NCBI GenBank assembly: GCA_018677115.1
Contig: JAHHOC010000239.1
Span: 1 to 7,046, forward strand
Origin: Arenicella sp.
GTDB taxonomy: Bacteria; Pseudomonadota; Gammaproteobacteria; Arenicellales; Arenicellaceae
Direction: 5' to 3'
DNA: 7,046 nt
This document shows positions 1-5,518 of this stretch, piece after piece. How positions within the stretch are numbered: the first letter of the stretch is position 1; every line of letters begins with the position of its first letter. The notes beneath the pieces were generated by a model. That model had not been told where the DNA came from and searched no databases. It saw nothing but the letters and a program-made list of their open reading frames with translations. The position numbers and the translations under genes were made by a program.

Positions 1-128
1 TTGTTGGCCAGCAATGCAGAAGCCAGACTGTCGCCACTGAACCCGCTGAGCGCGCGTCCATCCCAGCTGAAGTTAAGTGGCTGGCTCCTATCAATGCGCC
101 CACCTTCAACAAGCCTCCTCGCGCTCAC
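1..128 (-). CDS. soxA: Sarcosine oxidase alpha subunit, N-terminal 42 codons (runs off left edge)
   Basis: This is the start of the large alpha subunit of heterotetrameric sarcosine oxidase, which oxidatively demethylates sarcosine to glycine and passes the one-carbon unit to tetrahydrofolate. Translation from a GTG at 128-126 gives a protein whose residues 9-14 read GGRIDR, followed by PLNFSWDG (17-24) and GDSLASALLAN (32-42). This is the conserved alpha N-terminus (GGRID-R-PL-F-FDG...GDTLASALLANG). The GTG is chosen because it sits six bases after AAGGAG and the reading frame has no better start. The two upstream ATGs lie in other frames and stop after eight codons. The family is usually close to 1000 residues, so over 90% is outside the window. 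The order soxB-soxD-soxA is the usual one, so soxG is expected further left. Confidence 0.9.
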   Translation of the reverse strand, partial: MSARRLVEGGRIDRSQPLNFSWDGRALSGFSGDSLASALLAN

Positions 129-151
129 GGCTGTCTCCTTGCCGGGCTCAT
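125..151 (-). CDS. Mini-ORF 2, 8 codons, immediately before soxA
   Basis: ATG at 151-149 opens a frame reading MSPARRQP and stops with TGA at 127-125. That stop overlaps the GTG start of soxA in the four bases GTGA (128-125). AAGGAG lies six bases upstream of the ATG. It was created by the 23-bp tandem duplication and is nearly identical to mini-ORF 1 (Ala in place of Val at residue 4). A role for the peptide itself is unlikely. If translated, it would act as a relay delivering terminating ribosomes to the soxA start. Translation is inferred only. Confidence 0.4.
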   Translation of the reverse strand: MSPARRQP

Positions 152-183
152 GGCTGTCTCCTTACCGGGCTCATGGCTGTCTC
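129..183. repeat. 23-bp tandem duplication at the soxD/soxA junction
   Basis: Two adjacent 23-bp units, 129-151 and 152-174, are identical except at one base (G141 versus A164). A third, partial copy continues for nine bases at 175-183. On the other side, 119-128 still matches the unit end at seven of ten bases. Read on the minus strand each unit carries AAGGAG, a six-base spacer and a start codon, so the translation-start module of soxA is present about three times. As 23 is not a multiple of three, each copy shifts the frame. Confidence 0.92.
148..174 (-). CDS. Mini-ORF 1, 8 codons, overlapping the soxD stop
   Basis: ATG at 174-172 shares the four bases ATGA with the soxD stop codon (173-171). 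The frame reads MSPVRRQP and ends in TGA at 150-148, which overlaps the ATG of mini-ORF 2. A GAGGAG purine run encoded by the last soxD codons lies eight bases upstream of this ATG, so ribosomes could start here by coupling to soxD. The residues RRQP match the soxD C-terminus because both derive from the same repeated bases. Translation is inferred only. Confidence 0.4.
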   Translation of the reverse strand: MSPVRRQP

Positions 184-458
184 TCCTCAATTACACGGGC
201 GATGCCATCATGTGCAGCTTTCACCGAATGGATTTGATGAGTGACAGTATCGCGTTCCACTACCAGCCACATCCGGCAGCCATTCACATGGTGCCAGGTT
301 TCGAACTGATTACCGCGAATATTCTCGCGCATAAATACAGCGTCGTGCCATTCTTCAACCGATGCATCAAGTGCAGGATATTGGACAGACGCATCGCCAC
401 CATAAGCGAACTCACTGTGATCGCGTTCGCCGCAAAACGGGCAATTTATCCTGATCAT
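171..458 (-). CDS. soxD: Sarcosine oxidase delta subunit
   Basis: This small structural subunit of heterotetrameric sarcosine oxidase holds the zinc of the complex in the cytoplasm. The 95-residue protein has the family size and the zinc-ligand pattern: Cys6 and Cys9 in CPFCG, and His57 and Cys61 in HHVNGC. These align with Cys6, Cys9, His59 and Cys63 of the Corynebacterium delta subunit (from memory of the family). Other family marks are FAYGG (17-21), the MRENIRG segment (43-49) and RDTVT (69-73). The ATG follows the soxB stop by eight bases, with only a weak AGG upstream, so it is probably read from the same transcript. Its TGA overlaps the ATG of mini-ORF 1. Identification is secure. Confidence 0.95.
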   Translation of the reverse strand: MIRINCPFCGERDHSEFAYGGDASVQYPALDASVEEWHDAVFMRENIRGNQFETWHHVNGCRMWLVVERDTVTHQIHSVKAAHDGIARVIEERQP

Positions 459-466
459 GGTAATGC

Positions 467-1732
467 CTATCCGTGCAGTTTCGGGTCAGGCCCGGCGCCG
501 CGTTCGTCAATATTAATGCCCTGTTCAAATCGCTGCAGTGAAAAATTTTCGATAGTCGGGTGTGGCCGGTCATTGGCAATCAGGTCGGCGAAATACCAGC
601 CAGACGCCGGGCTGGCTTTAAATCCGCCATAGTTCCAGCCAGCATTCAGGTACAGGTTTTCAATCGGTGTTTTACAAATGAAGGGCGAGCCATCCATCGA
701 CATGTCCATGATGCCGGCCCAATGCCTCAGCAGCCGGACCCTTCCCAGACAAGGCAAAATGGATATTGCCGCCTCGCAGGTATCCTGCACAATCGGCAGA
801 TTGCCCCGCTGCGCATACGATTTGTACCAGTCAAGATCGCCGCCAAAAACCATGCCGCCTTTGTCAGATTGTGAAATATAAAAGTGGGCACCACCAACCC
901 CGAACACAACGACCTGATCGAGCAAAGGCTTCAGGGGCTCAGACACAAAAGCCTGCAATTTGTGTGATTCAATGGGCAATTTCTCCATGCCGGCCATCTG
1001 CCATAGCCGCGAGCTGTTACCTGCTACTGCAAAACCGATTTTGGTGGCTTCGATTTCGCCACGGGAAGTATGCAAAGCAATGATGCGGCCATGTTCACGA
1101 CGCACCGCGGTGACCTCGCAGTTCTGGATTATATCGACGCCCAACTGATCCGCTGCTCGCGCATACCCCCAGGCAACGGCATCATGGCGTGCAGTGCCGG
1201 CGCGCCGTTGCACCGCGGCACCGGTAATAGGAAAGCGCGCATTATGGTAATTCAAATGCGGCACTTCCTGTTGCAGAGTGGCCAGGTCCCATAACTCAGC
1301 ATCGGTTCCAGTCAGGCGCATAATATTATAACGCCGGGCAGCTGCATCGCGCGCGGCCGGGCTATGCAGCAGAGAGATATGCGCCCGCTGGCTGAACATC
1401 ACATTGAAGTTCAACTCATGGCTCAGGTTTTCCCAAAGCTTGAGCGAATGCTCATAGAACTGCCGGTTGACCGGCATCATGTAATTGGAGCGCACGATGG
1501 TGGTGTTGCGACCGGCATTGCCGCCCCCGAGCCAGCCCTTTTCCAATACTGCGATGTTTTTCAGGCCATGATTCTTTGCCAGGTAATAGGCGGTGGCCAG
1601 ACCATGCAGGCCGGCGCCGACGATCACGATATCGTATTTTTTTGCGGGCTCGGGGTCTCTCCAGGCCCGTCCCCAGTTGTTCTGGCCAGACAAACCGTTT
1701 TTGAACACACTCCACGCAGAGTATCGCGTCAT
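467..1732 (-). CDS. soxB: Sarcosine oxidase beta subunit
   Basis: This is the flavin-bearing catalytic subunit of heterotetrameric sarcosine oxidase: sarcosine + tetrahydrofolate + O2 give glycine, 5,10-methylene-tetrahydrofolate and H2O2. The 421-residue protein (family about 405-420) has the dinucleotide-binding GAGLHG at 39-44 and the family segment GGNAGRNTTIVRSNY at 70-84. His183 in ARHDAVAWG aligns with the histidine that carries covalent FMN (His173 of the Corynebacterium enzyme). Lys372 in GGFK near the C-terminus aligns with the conserved active-site lysine. The start MTRYSAWSVF matches the normal beta N-terminus. No good ribosome site lies directly before this ATG, and a short ORF with a strong site ends on it (TAATG), so translation may be coupled. 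It heads the soxB-soxD-soxA operon. Confidence 0.96.
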   Translation of the reverse strand: MTRYSAWSVFKNGLSGQNNWGRAWRDPEPAKKYDIVIVGAGLHGLATAYYLAKNHGLKNIAVLEKGWLGGGNAGRNTTIVRSNYMMPVNRQFYEHSLKLWENLSHELNFNVMFSQRAHISLLHSPAARDAAARRYNIMRLTGTDAELWDLATLQQEVPHLNYHNARFPITGAAVQRRAGTARHDAVAWGYARAADQLGVDIIQNCEVTAVRREHGRIIALHTSRGEIEATKIGFAVAGNSSRLWQMAGMEKLPIESHKLQAFVSEPLKPLLDQVVVFGVGGAHFYISQSDKGGMVFGGDLDWYKSYAQRGNLPIVQDTCEAAISILPCLGRVRLLRHWAGIMDMSMDGSPFICKTPIENLYLNAGWNYGGFKASPASGWYFADLIANDRPHPTIENFSLQRFEQGINIDERGAGPDPKLHG

Positions 1733-1803
1733 TAATTAAAACCCGGGTTTGATCCTTCGGCCAACATCAGACCTTTACTTGTCATGTAACCGATCAAAAT
1801 CAT
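1732..1803 (-). CDS. Possible 23-codon leader ORF coupled to soxB
   Basis: An ATG at 1803-1801 is preceded by GGAGG (1812-1808) with a four-base gap, the strongest ribosome-binding sequence in front of the sox genes. The frame encodes 23 residues starting MILIGYMTSKG and ending SNPGFN, and stops with TAA at 1734-1732. That stop shares one base with the soxB ATG (TAATG). No known family is recognised, and there is no run of a single amino acid that would suggest classical attenuation. It may serve as a coupled leader that loads ribosomes onto soxB, whose own site is poor. The alternative is a chance ORF, with GGAGG used weakly or not at all. Confidence 0.42.
   Translation of the reverse strand: MILIGYMTSKGLMLAEGSNPGFN
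1739..1750. other. Perfect 12-bp palindrome just upstream of soxB
   Basis: AAACCCGGGTTT is a perfect inverted repeat with no spacer, lying 7-18 bases before the soxB ATG and inside the possible leader ORF. Having no loop, it is more likely a protein-binding site on DNA than an RNA hairpin. It may also be chance, since it falls on ordinary codons of the leader frame. Confidence 0.3.
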
Positions 1804-1888
1804 AACGCCTCCGTCTGGGGTAGGCAATGTAAGCCTATGAACTGGTCGCGTACAAGCAAATAGCTGGAATTTAAGCAATATTTTGTTA
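1804..1888 (-). promoter_or_regulatory. Upstream region of the sox operon with an inverted repeat (1821-1837)
   Basis: This stretch between the regulator's stop and the leader ORF should hold the sox promoter. The visible structure is TAGGC-N7-GCCTA at 1821-1837, a 5-bp inverted repeat 9 bases upstream of the GGAGG ribosome site. It could be a small operator or a weak hairpin able to occlude that site. Several weak -35 candidates (TTGCTT, TTGTAC on the minus strand) occur, but none has a convincing -10 partner, so the start point cannot be placed. No riboswitch fold was recognised and no T-run terminator for the regulator gene is seen. Confidence 0.3.
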
Positions 1889-2359
1889 TCAGAAACTGAT
1901 CGCCAGGGTTTCCTTAACGGTTTCCATGACCGCGATGCTGGTCGAGTCGCTGACCCCCGGCAAACCCAGCAGTTCCTCCTCCAGCAGATCTCGGTAGGCC
2001 GCCATGTCCTTTACCCGCGCCTTAACCAGAAAATCAAAACTACCAGTCACCAGATAGCACTCCTGTACCGAGCTCAATCGCTTAATTGCGACGCGGAAGT
2101 CCTCGAAAGCTTTTTTGCTGGTTCGGTCAAGACTTACCTGTACAAACACCACCAGACCGACGCCGAGCCGCTGGGCACTTAAATTTGCCGAGTACCCCTT
2201 GATAAAGCCATCGCGCTCCAGTTTGCGTACTCGCTCAATACAGGGTGGAGTGGTCAGTCCTACCTGCTTGCCTAAGTTGGTATAGGAAATCCTGCCATCT
2301 TGCTGCAATACCTCCAGAATATTGCGGTCATAATTATCCAGTTCCAGTGCTTTTTTCAT
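1889..2359 (-). CDS. Lrp/AsnC-family transcriptional regulator
   Basis: A cytoplasmic DNA-binding regulator of amino-acid metabolism. The 156-residue protein starts LELDNYDRNILEVLQQDGRIS, an N-terminal winged helix-turn-helix at about residues 6-60, with LTTPPCIERVRKLERDGFI (35-53) as the recognition region. The C-terminal ligand-sensing RAM domain spans about 70-145 and includes the effector-pocket segment TGSFDFLVKARV (105-116) and LPGV (133-136). Overall it resembles E. coli Lrp closely. A longer frame extends 18 codons upstream, but its added residues are unlike the family, so the internal ATG at 2359 is chosen. No clear ribosome site precedes it. It is divergent from ald, an arrangement typical of Lrp-type regulators of alanine catabolism, so ald is its likely target. 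It may be Lrp itself or a dedicated ald regulator. Confidence 0.92.
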   Translation of the reverse strand: MKKALELDNYDRNILEVLQQDGRISYTNLGKQVGLTTPPCIERVRKLERDGFIKGYSANLSAQRLGVGLVVFVQVSLDRTSKKAFEDFRVAIKRLSSVQECYLVTGSFDFLVKARVKDMAAYRDLLEEELLGLPGVSDSTSIAVMETVKETLAISF

Positions 2360-2541
2360 TAATAAAAATATCAAAAATGTTTTATAGGCATAAATTTTAC
2401 TAAAAATAGTCAATAAATACTTAAAATATATCGCAATAAAATCTCATATAGATAAAAAGAAACTTAACCAATTAAGCCATTGCGCGTATTATTTTTATTT
2501 CCCGCTGCCTGTTAATCGGCAAATCAGATCGGAGGTTTTAC
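2360..2541. promoter_or_regulatory. AT-rich divergent regulatory region between the Lrp-type gene and ald
   Basis: Of the 110 bases at 2361-2470 only 19 are G or C, far below the flanking genes. This fits the bendable, A/T-rich sites bound by Lrp octamers. It contains inverted repeats ACTA-AAAA-TAGT (2399-2410), overlapping ATTTT-N4-AAAAT (2394-2407), and CTTAA-CCAA-TTAAG (2463-2476). For the regulator gene, a TTGACT (2413-2408, minus) and a TATAAA (2386-2381, minus) are present but 21 bases apart, so that promoter is doubtful. Autoregulation and control of ald from this region is inference. Confidence 0.5.
2464..2492 (+). promoter_or_regulatory. Candidate ald promoter overlapping an inverted repeat
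   Basis: A -35 element TTAACC (2464-2469, four of six consensus bases) and a -10 element TATTAT (2487-2492, five of six) are 17 bases apart, predicting a start near 2499 and a leader of about 43 bases. The inverted repeat CTTAA-CCAA-TTAAG (2463-2476) covers the -35, a position where a bound regulator would either block RNA polymerase or, as many Lrp proteins do, help it. Confidence 0.42.
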
Positions 2542-3654
2542 ATGAAAATTGGCGTCCCGAAGGAAATCAAAAATCACGAATACCGGGTTGGTTTGAGCCC
2601 GGCCAGTGTCAAAGAGTTGGTCCACCATGGCCATCATGTCACTATTGAAACGGGTGCCGCTGCTGGAATAGGCAGGAGCGACGACGACTACCGCGCCGTG
2701 GGTGCGAGCATCAGCGAGACTGCTGAGGCGATTTTTGCCGAGTCGGAAATGATCGTCAAAGTGAAAGAGCCGCAGCCCGGCGAGTGCAGGCAACTTAGCC
2801 AGGGCCAGCTTCTATTCACCTATTTGCATTTGGCTCCGGATCCGCAACAAACACAGCTGCTGCTTGAATCAGGTGTGACTGCCGTGGCCTATGAAACGGT
2901 GACCGGTCCGGACCATAGCCTGCCGCTGCTGGCACCGATGAGCGAGGTGGCAGGACGCTTGGCGGCGCAGGCCGGGGCTCATTGCCTGGAACGCGCACAG
3001 GGAGGCATTGGCATTTTACTGGGCGGCGTCCCTGGCACAGAACCGGCACATGTGCTGGTAATTGGAGGCGGCGTAGTTGGAGCCCAGGCTGCTCATATCT
3101 GCTGCGGAATGGGAGCTAATGTAACCATTCTGGATCGCTCGATTCCACGCCTCCGCCAGCTCGATATTGAGTTTGACGGCAGGGTCAATTGCGTCTATTC
3201 AACCAAGGAAGCGATCGAGAAGTATGCCCTGGCGGCTGATCTGCTGATAGGTGCAGTGTTGCTGCCCGGGGCTTCGGCGCCTAAACTGGTCGGCAGAGAT
3301 CTTATCAAGCGAATGAAAACCGGCTCGGTTGTAGTCGATGTGGCGATTGATCAGGGAGGTTGCCTGGAAACTGCAAAAGCTACCACTCACGAAGACCCGA
3401 CCTATGTGGTTGACGGCGTGGTTCACTACTGTGTGGCCAATATGCCCGGTGCAGTTCCGCAAACCTCAACCTATGCATTGAATAATGCCACCCTGCCGTT
3501 TACCTTGAGTCTTGCCAATCAGGGCTGGCGCAAAGCGATGCAGCAGGATGAGCACCTTCTGCACGGACTTAACGTGCACGAAGGTAAATTGTATTATGAG
3601 GCGGTTGCTGCGGCACAGGGTCTCGAATCCTACGATCCACACACACTCATGTAG
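2542..3654 (+). CDS. ald: Alanine dehydrogenase
   Basis: NAD-dependent L-alanine dehydrogenase: L-alanine + NAD+ + H2O give pyruvate, ammonium and NADH, in the cytoplasm (a hexamer in characterised members). The 370-residue protein has the family length and opens with [20 protein letters not shown]. Substrate and catalytic residues known from the family are all in place: Arg15, Lys75, His96 and Asp270. The N-terminal substrate domain covers about 4-136. The NAD-binding Rossmann domain holds GGGVVG at 175-180, and Asp198 ends the second strand for the ribose. GGAGG at 2531-2535, six bases before the ATG, fixes the start. It is divergent from the Lrp-type regulator, which probably controls it, and convergent with the BCCT transporter. 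It is most likely catabolic, feeding alanine carbon into pyruvate. Confidence 0.97.
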   Translation: MKIGVPKEIKNHEYRVGLSPASVKELVHHGHHVTIETGAAAGIGRSDDDYRAVGASISETAEAIFAESEMIVKVKEPQPGECRQLSQGQLLFTYLHLAPDPQQTQLLLESGVTAVAYETVTGPDHSLPLLAPMSEVAGRLAAQAGAHCLERAQGGIGILLGGVPGTEPAHVLVIGGGVVGAQAAHICCGMGANVTILDRSIPRLRQLDIEFDGRVNCVYSTKEAIEKYALAADLLIGAVLLPGASAPKLVGRDLIKRMKTGSVVVDVAIDQGGCLETAKATTHEDPTYVVDGVVHYCVANMPGAVPQTSTYALNNATLPFTLSLANQGWRKAMQQDEHLLHGLNVHEGKLYYEAVAAAQGLESYDPHTLM

Positions 3655-3709
3655 TAGCAAAGATCAGGCGATCATCTACATTTGATTGATTTGCCGCGCC
3701 TTATATGTG

Positions 3710-3744
3710 GGCCCGGTCATCGGGATTTAGTCCCTGTCAGGGCC
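3710..3744. terminator. Interrupted inverted repeat between convergent ald and BCCT genes (weak terminator candidate)
   Basis: GGCCC (3710-3714) and GGGCC (3740-3744) are complementary. Inside them are CCCG-N5-CGGG (3712-3724), which competes with the outer stem, and GGGA-N5-TCCC (3722-3734). The arms partly cover the last codons of the transporter gene. No T-run follows in either direction, so an intrinsic terminator is not established. A folded RNA 3' end serving both convergent transcripts is possible. Confidence 0.25.
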
Positions 3745-5362
3745 TCTTGAATACCAGCACCTTGATCAGTGAGACCGCCATCAAGGCCATGACCAGCGAA
3801 AACGGCAGTGCGCCGATAATCATCGCTGAGCGCAGCGCTCCCATACCTCCCGCAGTTAACAGCACTGCAATTACGGCGGCGAAAATCAGGCCCCAGATGG
3901 CCACATGCTTGGCGTGTTTCTGCGATTCGTTACCCGCTGAGGCCAGCGTATTGATAATCAAAATGGCAGAGTCGGCTGAGGTTACCAGGTAGGTAGACAG
4001 CAGTAACACAATGATGGCTGACATGCCTATCGCCAATTCAGGCGATAGAATCAGGTTGATAGTGCGGAATAATTGCGCGGAAATATCAGCGTTGACGATT
4101 GAGCCTTGCGCGACGCCGCTCAATTCCAGATCTATAGCGCTGCCACCGACCAGGGCAAACCAAGTGAAGCACATAATGGAAGGTACGATCATGGCGCCTA
4201 AAACGTATTCACGGATTGTGCGTCCCCGCGAAACCCGTGCCAGAAACAGGCCTACAAACGGGGCAAAGGCAATCCACCATGCCCAGTAGAATATCGACCA
4301 CGCGCGCTGCCAATCGACCAACGCTCTGCCGGTTTCAGTGCTTTGATCGGTCCACACAGTGAACGATGCTCCAGGCAGAACAGTCAGGTAATCCCAGATA
4401 CCGAGAAAAAATGATTTCGCTGCGAACAGGGTTGCACCCAGCACTGCGAAAAAGGCCAGCAGGAAAAACGACAGGCCCATGTTGAGATTTGATAGCCATT
4501 TAATGCCGCGTTGCAAACCGGACATTGCCGAGGCTGTGCTGGCTAACATGATGAAAACCAGTGCGGTCAGTTGCGCGGCGAGGGTGGGCTTGCCCTGACC
4601 GCTGGTCATCCACTCTGCACCAGTGATATTGAATACGCCGGAAGAGAATTGCGACACACCATAGCCGATAGTGACACCGACACCAATGACCGTGGCCAGA
4701 ATCGCAACCACATCAACCACATGTCCGAGCGGGCCGGAGACGGCATTGCCAAACAATGGCTGTAGCGATGAGCGGATGGTTAAAGGTAAGCCCCGGTTAT
4801 AACTGAAGTAGGCCAGCGACATACCGATGATGCCGTAACAGCCCCAAGGCGTTAGCCCATAATGTAAAAATGCCCACTTGTAGGCATTGCGTACATTTCC
4901 GGCAGTTTGTCCTTCGGTGAGACCAAGAATCGTATCCGGATTCTGGGCAAAGTGAAAAATCGGCTCCGCAGTAGAATAGGTCAGCATACCAACGCCGATG
5001 CCGGCCCCGAACATCATTGCGAACCATGAGAAAGTGGAAAATTCGGGCTTTTCACCCTCTTTCCCCAGAACAACTCTGCCAGTACCCGGCCAAAGCGCTA
5101 ACACCAGGCATACGATAAGATAGAAAGCCGTGACATATACGTACCAGCCGCCGAATTCTTCATTGGTCCAGTTCTGCACCTCGAGCAGCACTTCACCGGC
5201 ATATTGCGGATATAACCCCGCCCAGACAATCAACATACCGATCAGCACTTTGGGGCAGATGACGACTACTTTATTAAAACCTTCGTAGAAGCCGGAGCGG
5301 GCAACATTAATTGGCAGTAAACTGTTTTCAGCGATCTGGTTTGCGGGCTGGCTGGTGCTCAT
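3737..5362 (-). CDS. BCCT-family transporter (betaine/carnitine/choline type)
   Basis: An inner-membrane secondary transporter for a quaternary-amine or related compound. The 541 residues are mostly hydrophobic, consistent with the twelve BCCT membrane segments. The glycine stretch GAGIGVG at 119-125 is followed by STAEP (130-134). In the family, Gly at the last position is typical of betaine carriers, while Asp there marks choline carriers. The BCCT signature region is AWSIFYWAWW (354-363), the eighth-segment tryptophan box. The fourth segment reads HYGLTPWGCY (167-176): Trp173 and Tyr176 are kept, but the first box tryptophan (Trp189 of BetP) appears as Tyr168. The protein ends seven residues after the last hydrophobic stretch, so it lacks the long C-terminal osmosensing tail of BetP. 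This suits nutrient uptake rather than osmotic control. Only a distant AGGA precedes the ATG. It is divergent from the flavin reductase. Confidence 0.93.
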   Translation of the reverse strand: MSTSQPANQIAENSLLPINVARSGFYEGFNKVVVICPKVLIGMLIVWAGLYPQYAGEVLLEVQNWTNEEFGGWYVYVTAFYLIVCLVLALWPGTGRVVLGKEGEKPEFSTFSWFAMMFGAGIGVGMLTYSTAEPIFHFAQNPDTILGLTEGQTAGNVRNAYKWAFLHYGLTPWGCYGIIGMSLAYFSYNRGLPLTIRSSLQPLFGNAVSGPLGHVVDVVAILATVIGVGVTIGYGVSQFSSGVFNITGAEWMTSGQGKPTLAAQLTALVFIMLASTASAMSGLQRGIKWLSNLNMGLSFFLLAFFAVLGATLFAAKSFFLGIWDYLTVLPGASFTVWTDQSTETGRALVDWQRAWSIFYWAWWIAFAPFVGLFLARVSRGRTIREYVLGAMIVPSIMCFTWFALVGGSAIDLELSGVAQGSIVNADISAQLFRTINLILSPELAIGMSAIIVLLLSTYLVTSADSAILIINTLASAGNESQKHAKHVAIWGLIFAAVIAVLLTAGGMGALRSAMIIGALPFSLVMALMAVSLIKVLVFKRP

Positions 5363-5408
5363 ACAAGTTATTATTTCCTGTTCTTATTAGGGGAGGGGCT
5401 TGCGCTGA

Positions 5409-5436
5409 TTGACAAGATAAGGGCATGGTATACCAT
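5409..5436 (+). promoter_or_regulatory. Candidate promoter for the flavin reductase gene
   Basis: A full-consensus -35 TTGACA (5409-5414) is followed after 16 bases by TACCAT (5431-5436, four of six -10 bases), predicting a start near 5443. An alternative -10 is TATACC (5429-5434) preceded by TGG as in an extended -10. Either -10 lies inside the 12-bp palindrome. Confidence 0.4.
5425..5436. promoter_or_regulatory. Perfect palindrome ATGGTATACCAT, GntR-type operator candidate
   Basis: ATGGTATACCAT is a perfect 12-bp inverted repeat midway between the BCCT and flavin reductase genes. Its core TGGTATACCA fits the GT...AC half-site pattern bound by GntR-family repressors (the ExuR/UxuR operators of E. 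coli carry the same TTGGTATACCAA-like core). It overlaps the best -10 element for each direction, as expected for one operator controlling a divergent pair. No GntR-type gene is in the window, so the regulator's identity is inference. Confidence 0.5.
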
Positions 5437-5460
5437 ACCGCGTCTATTAATTTAAGCCAA
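5432..5460 (-). promoter_or_regulatory. Candidate promoter for the BCCT transporter gene
   Basis: On the minus strand TTGGCT (5460-5455, four of six -35 bases) and TATGGT (5437-5432, four of six -10 bases) are separated by 17 bases, predicting a start near 5425 and a leader of about 62 bases. The -10 is half covered by the palindrome at 5425-5436. A second possible -35, TTGTCA (5414-5409), lacks a well spaced -10. Confidence 0.35.
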
Positions 5461-5518
5461 AAGCGACTACGCTTGCCGCGTTTGCGTTTTGACAATAAAC
5501 AATAAGCTGCGATTTAGA

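Noticed and set aside
150..632. 160-residue open frame on the plus strand across soxD and the end of soxB
   Set aside because: It is antisense to two securely identified genes, has no family resemblance and no ribosome site.
1364..1735. 123-residue plus-strand frame opposite the soxB N-terminus
   Set aside because: It is a shadow of the soxB codons, with composition explained by the opposite strand.
1733..1888. Glycine or other riboswitch ahead of the sox operon
   Set aside because: The short leader shows no tandem aptamer-like core or terminator with a T-run; only small inverted repeats are visible.
2360..2413. Eighteen-codon N-terminal extension of the Lrp-type regulator
   Set aside because: The extra residues are unlike the family and lie in the AT-rich regulatory region; the ATG at 2359 gives the normal Lrp N-terminus.
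3655..3736. Standard intrinsic terminator after ald
   Set aside because: Hairpins can be drawn but none is followed by a T-run in either direction, so only a weak candidate is listed.
5489..5518. Ten-codon extension of the flavin reductase from a TTG, and the TTGACA at 5489-5494 as a promoter element
   Set aside because: The extension is not family-like and has no ribosome site. The TTGACA is too close to the ATG at 5519 and has no -10 at a usable distance.
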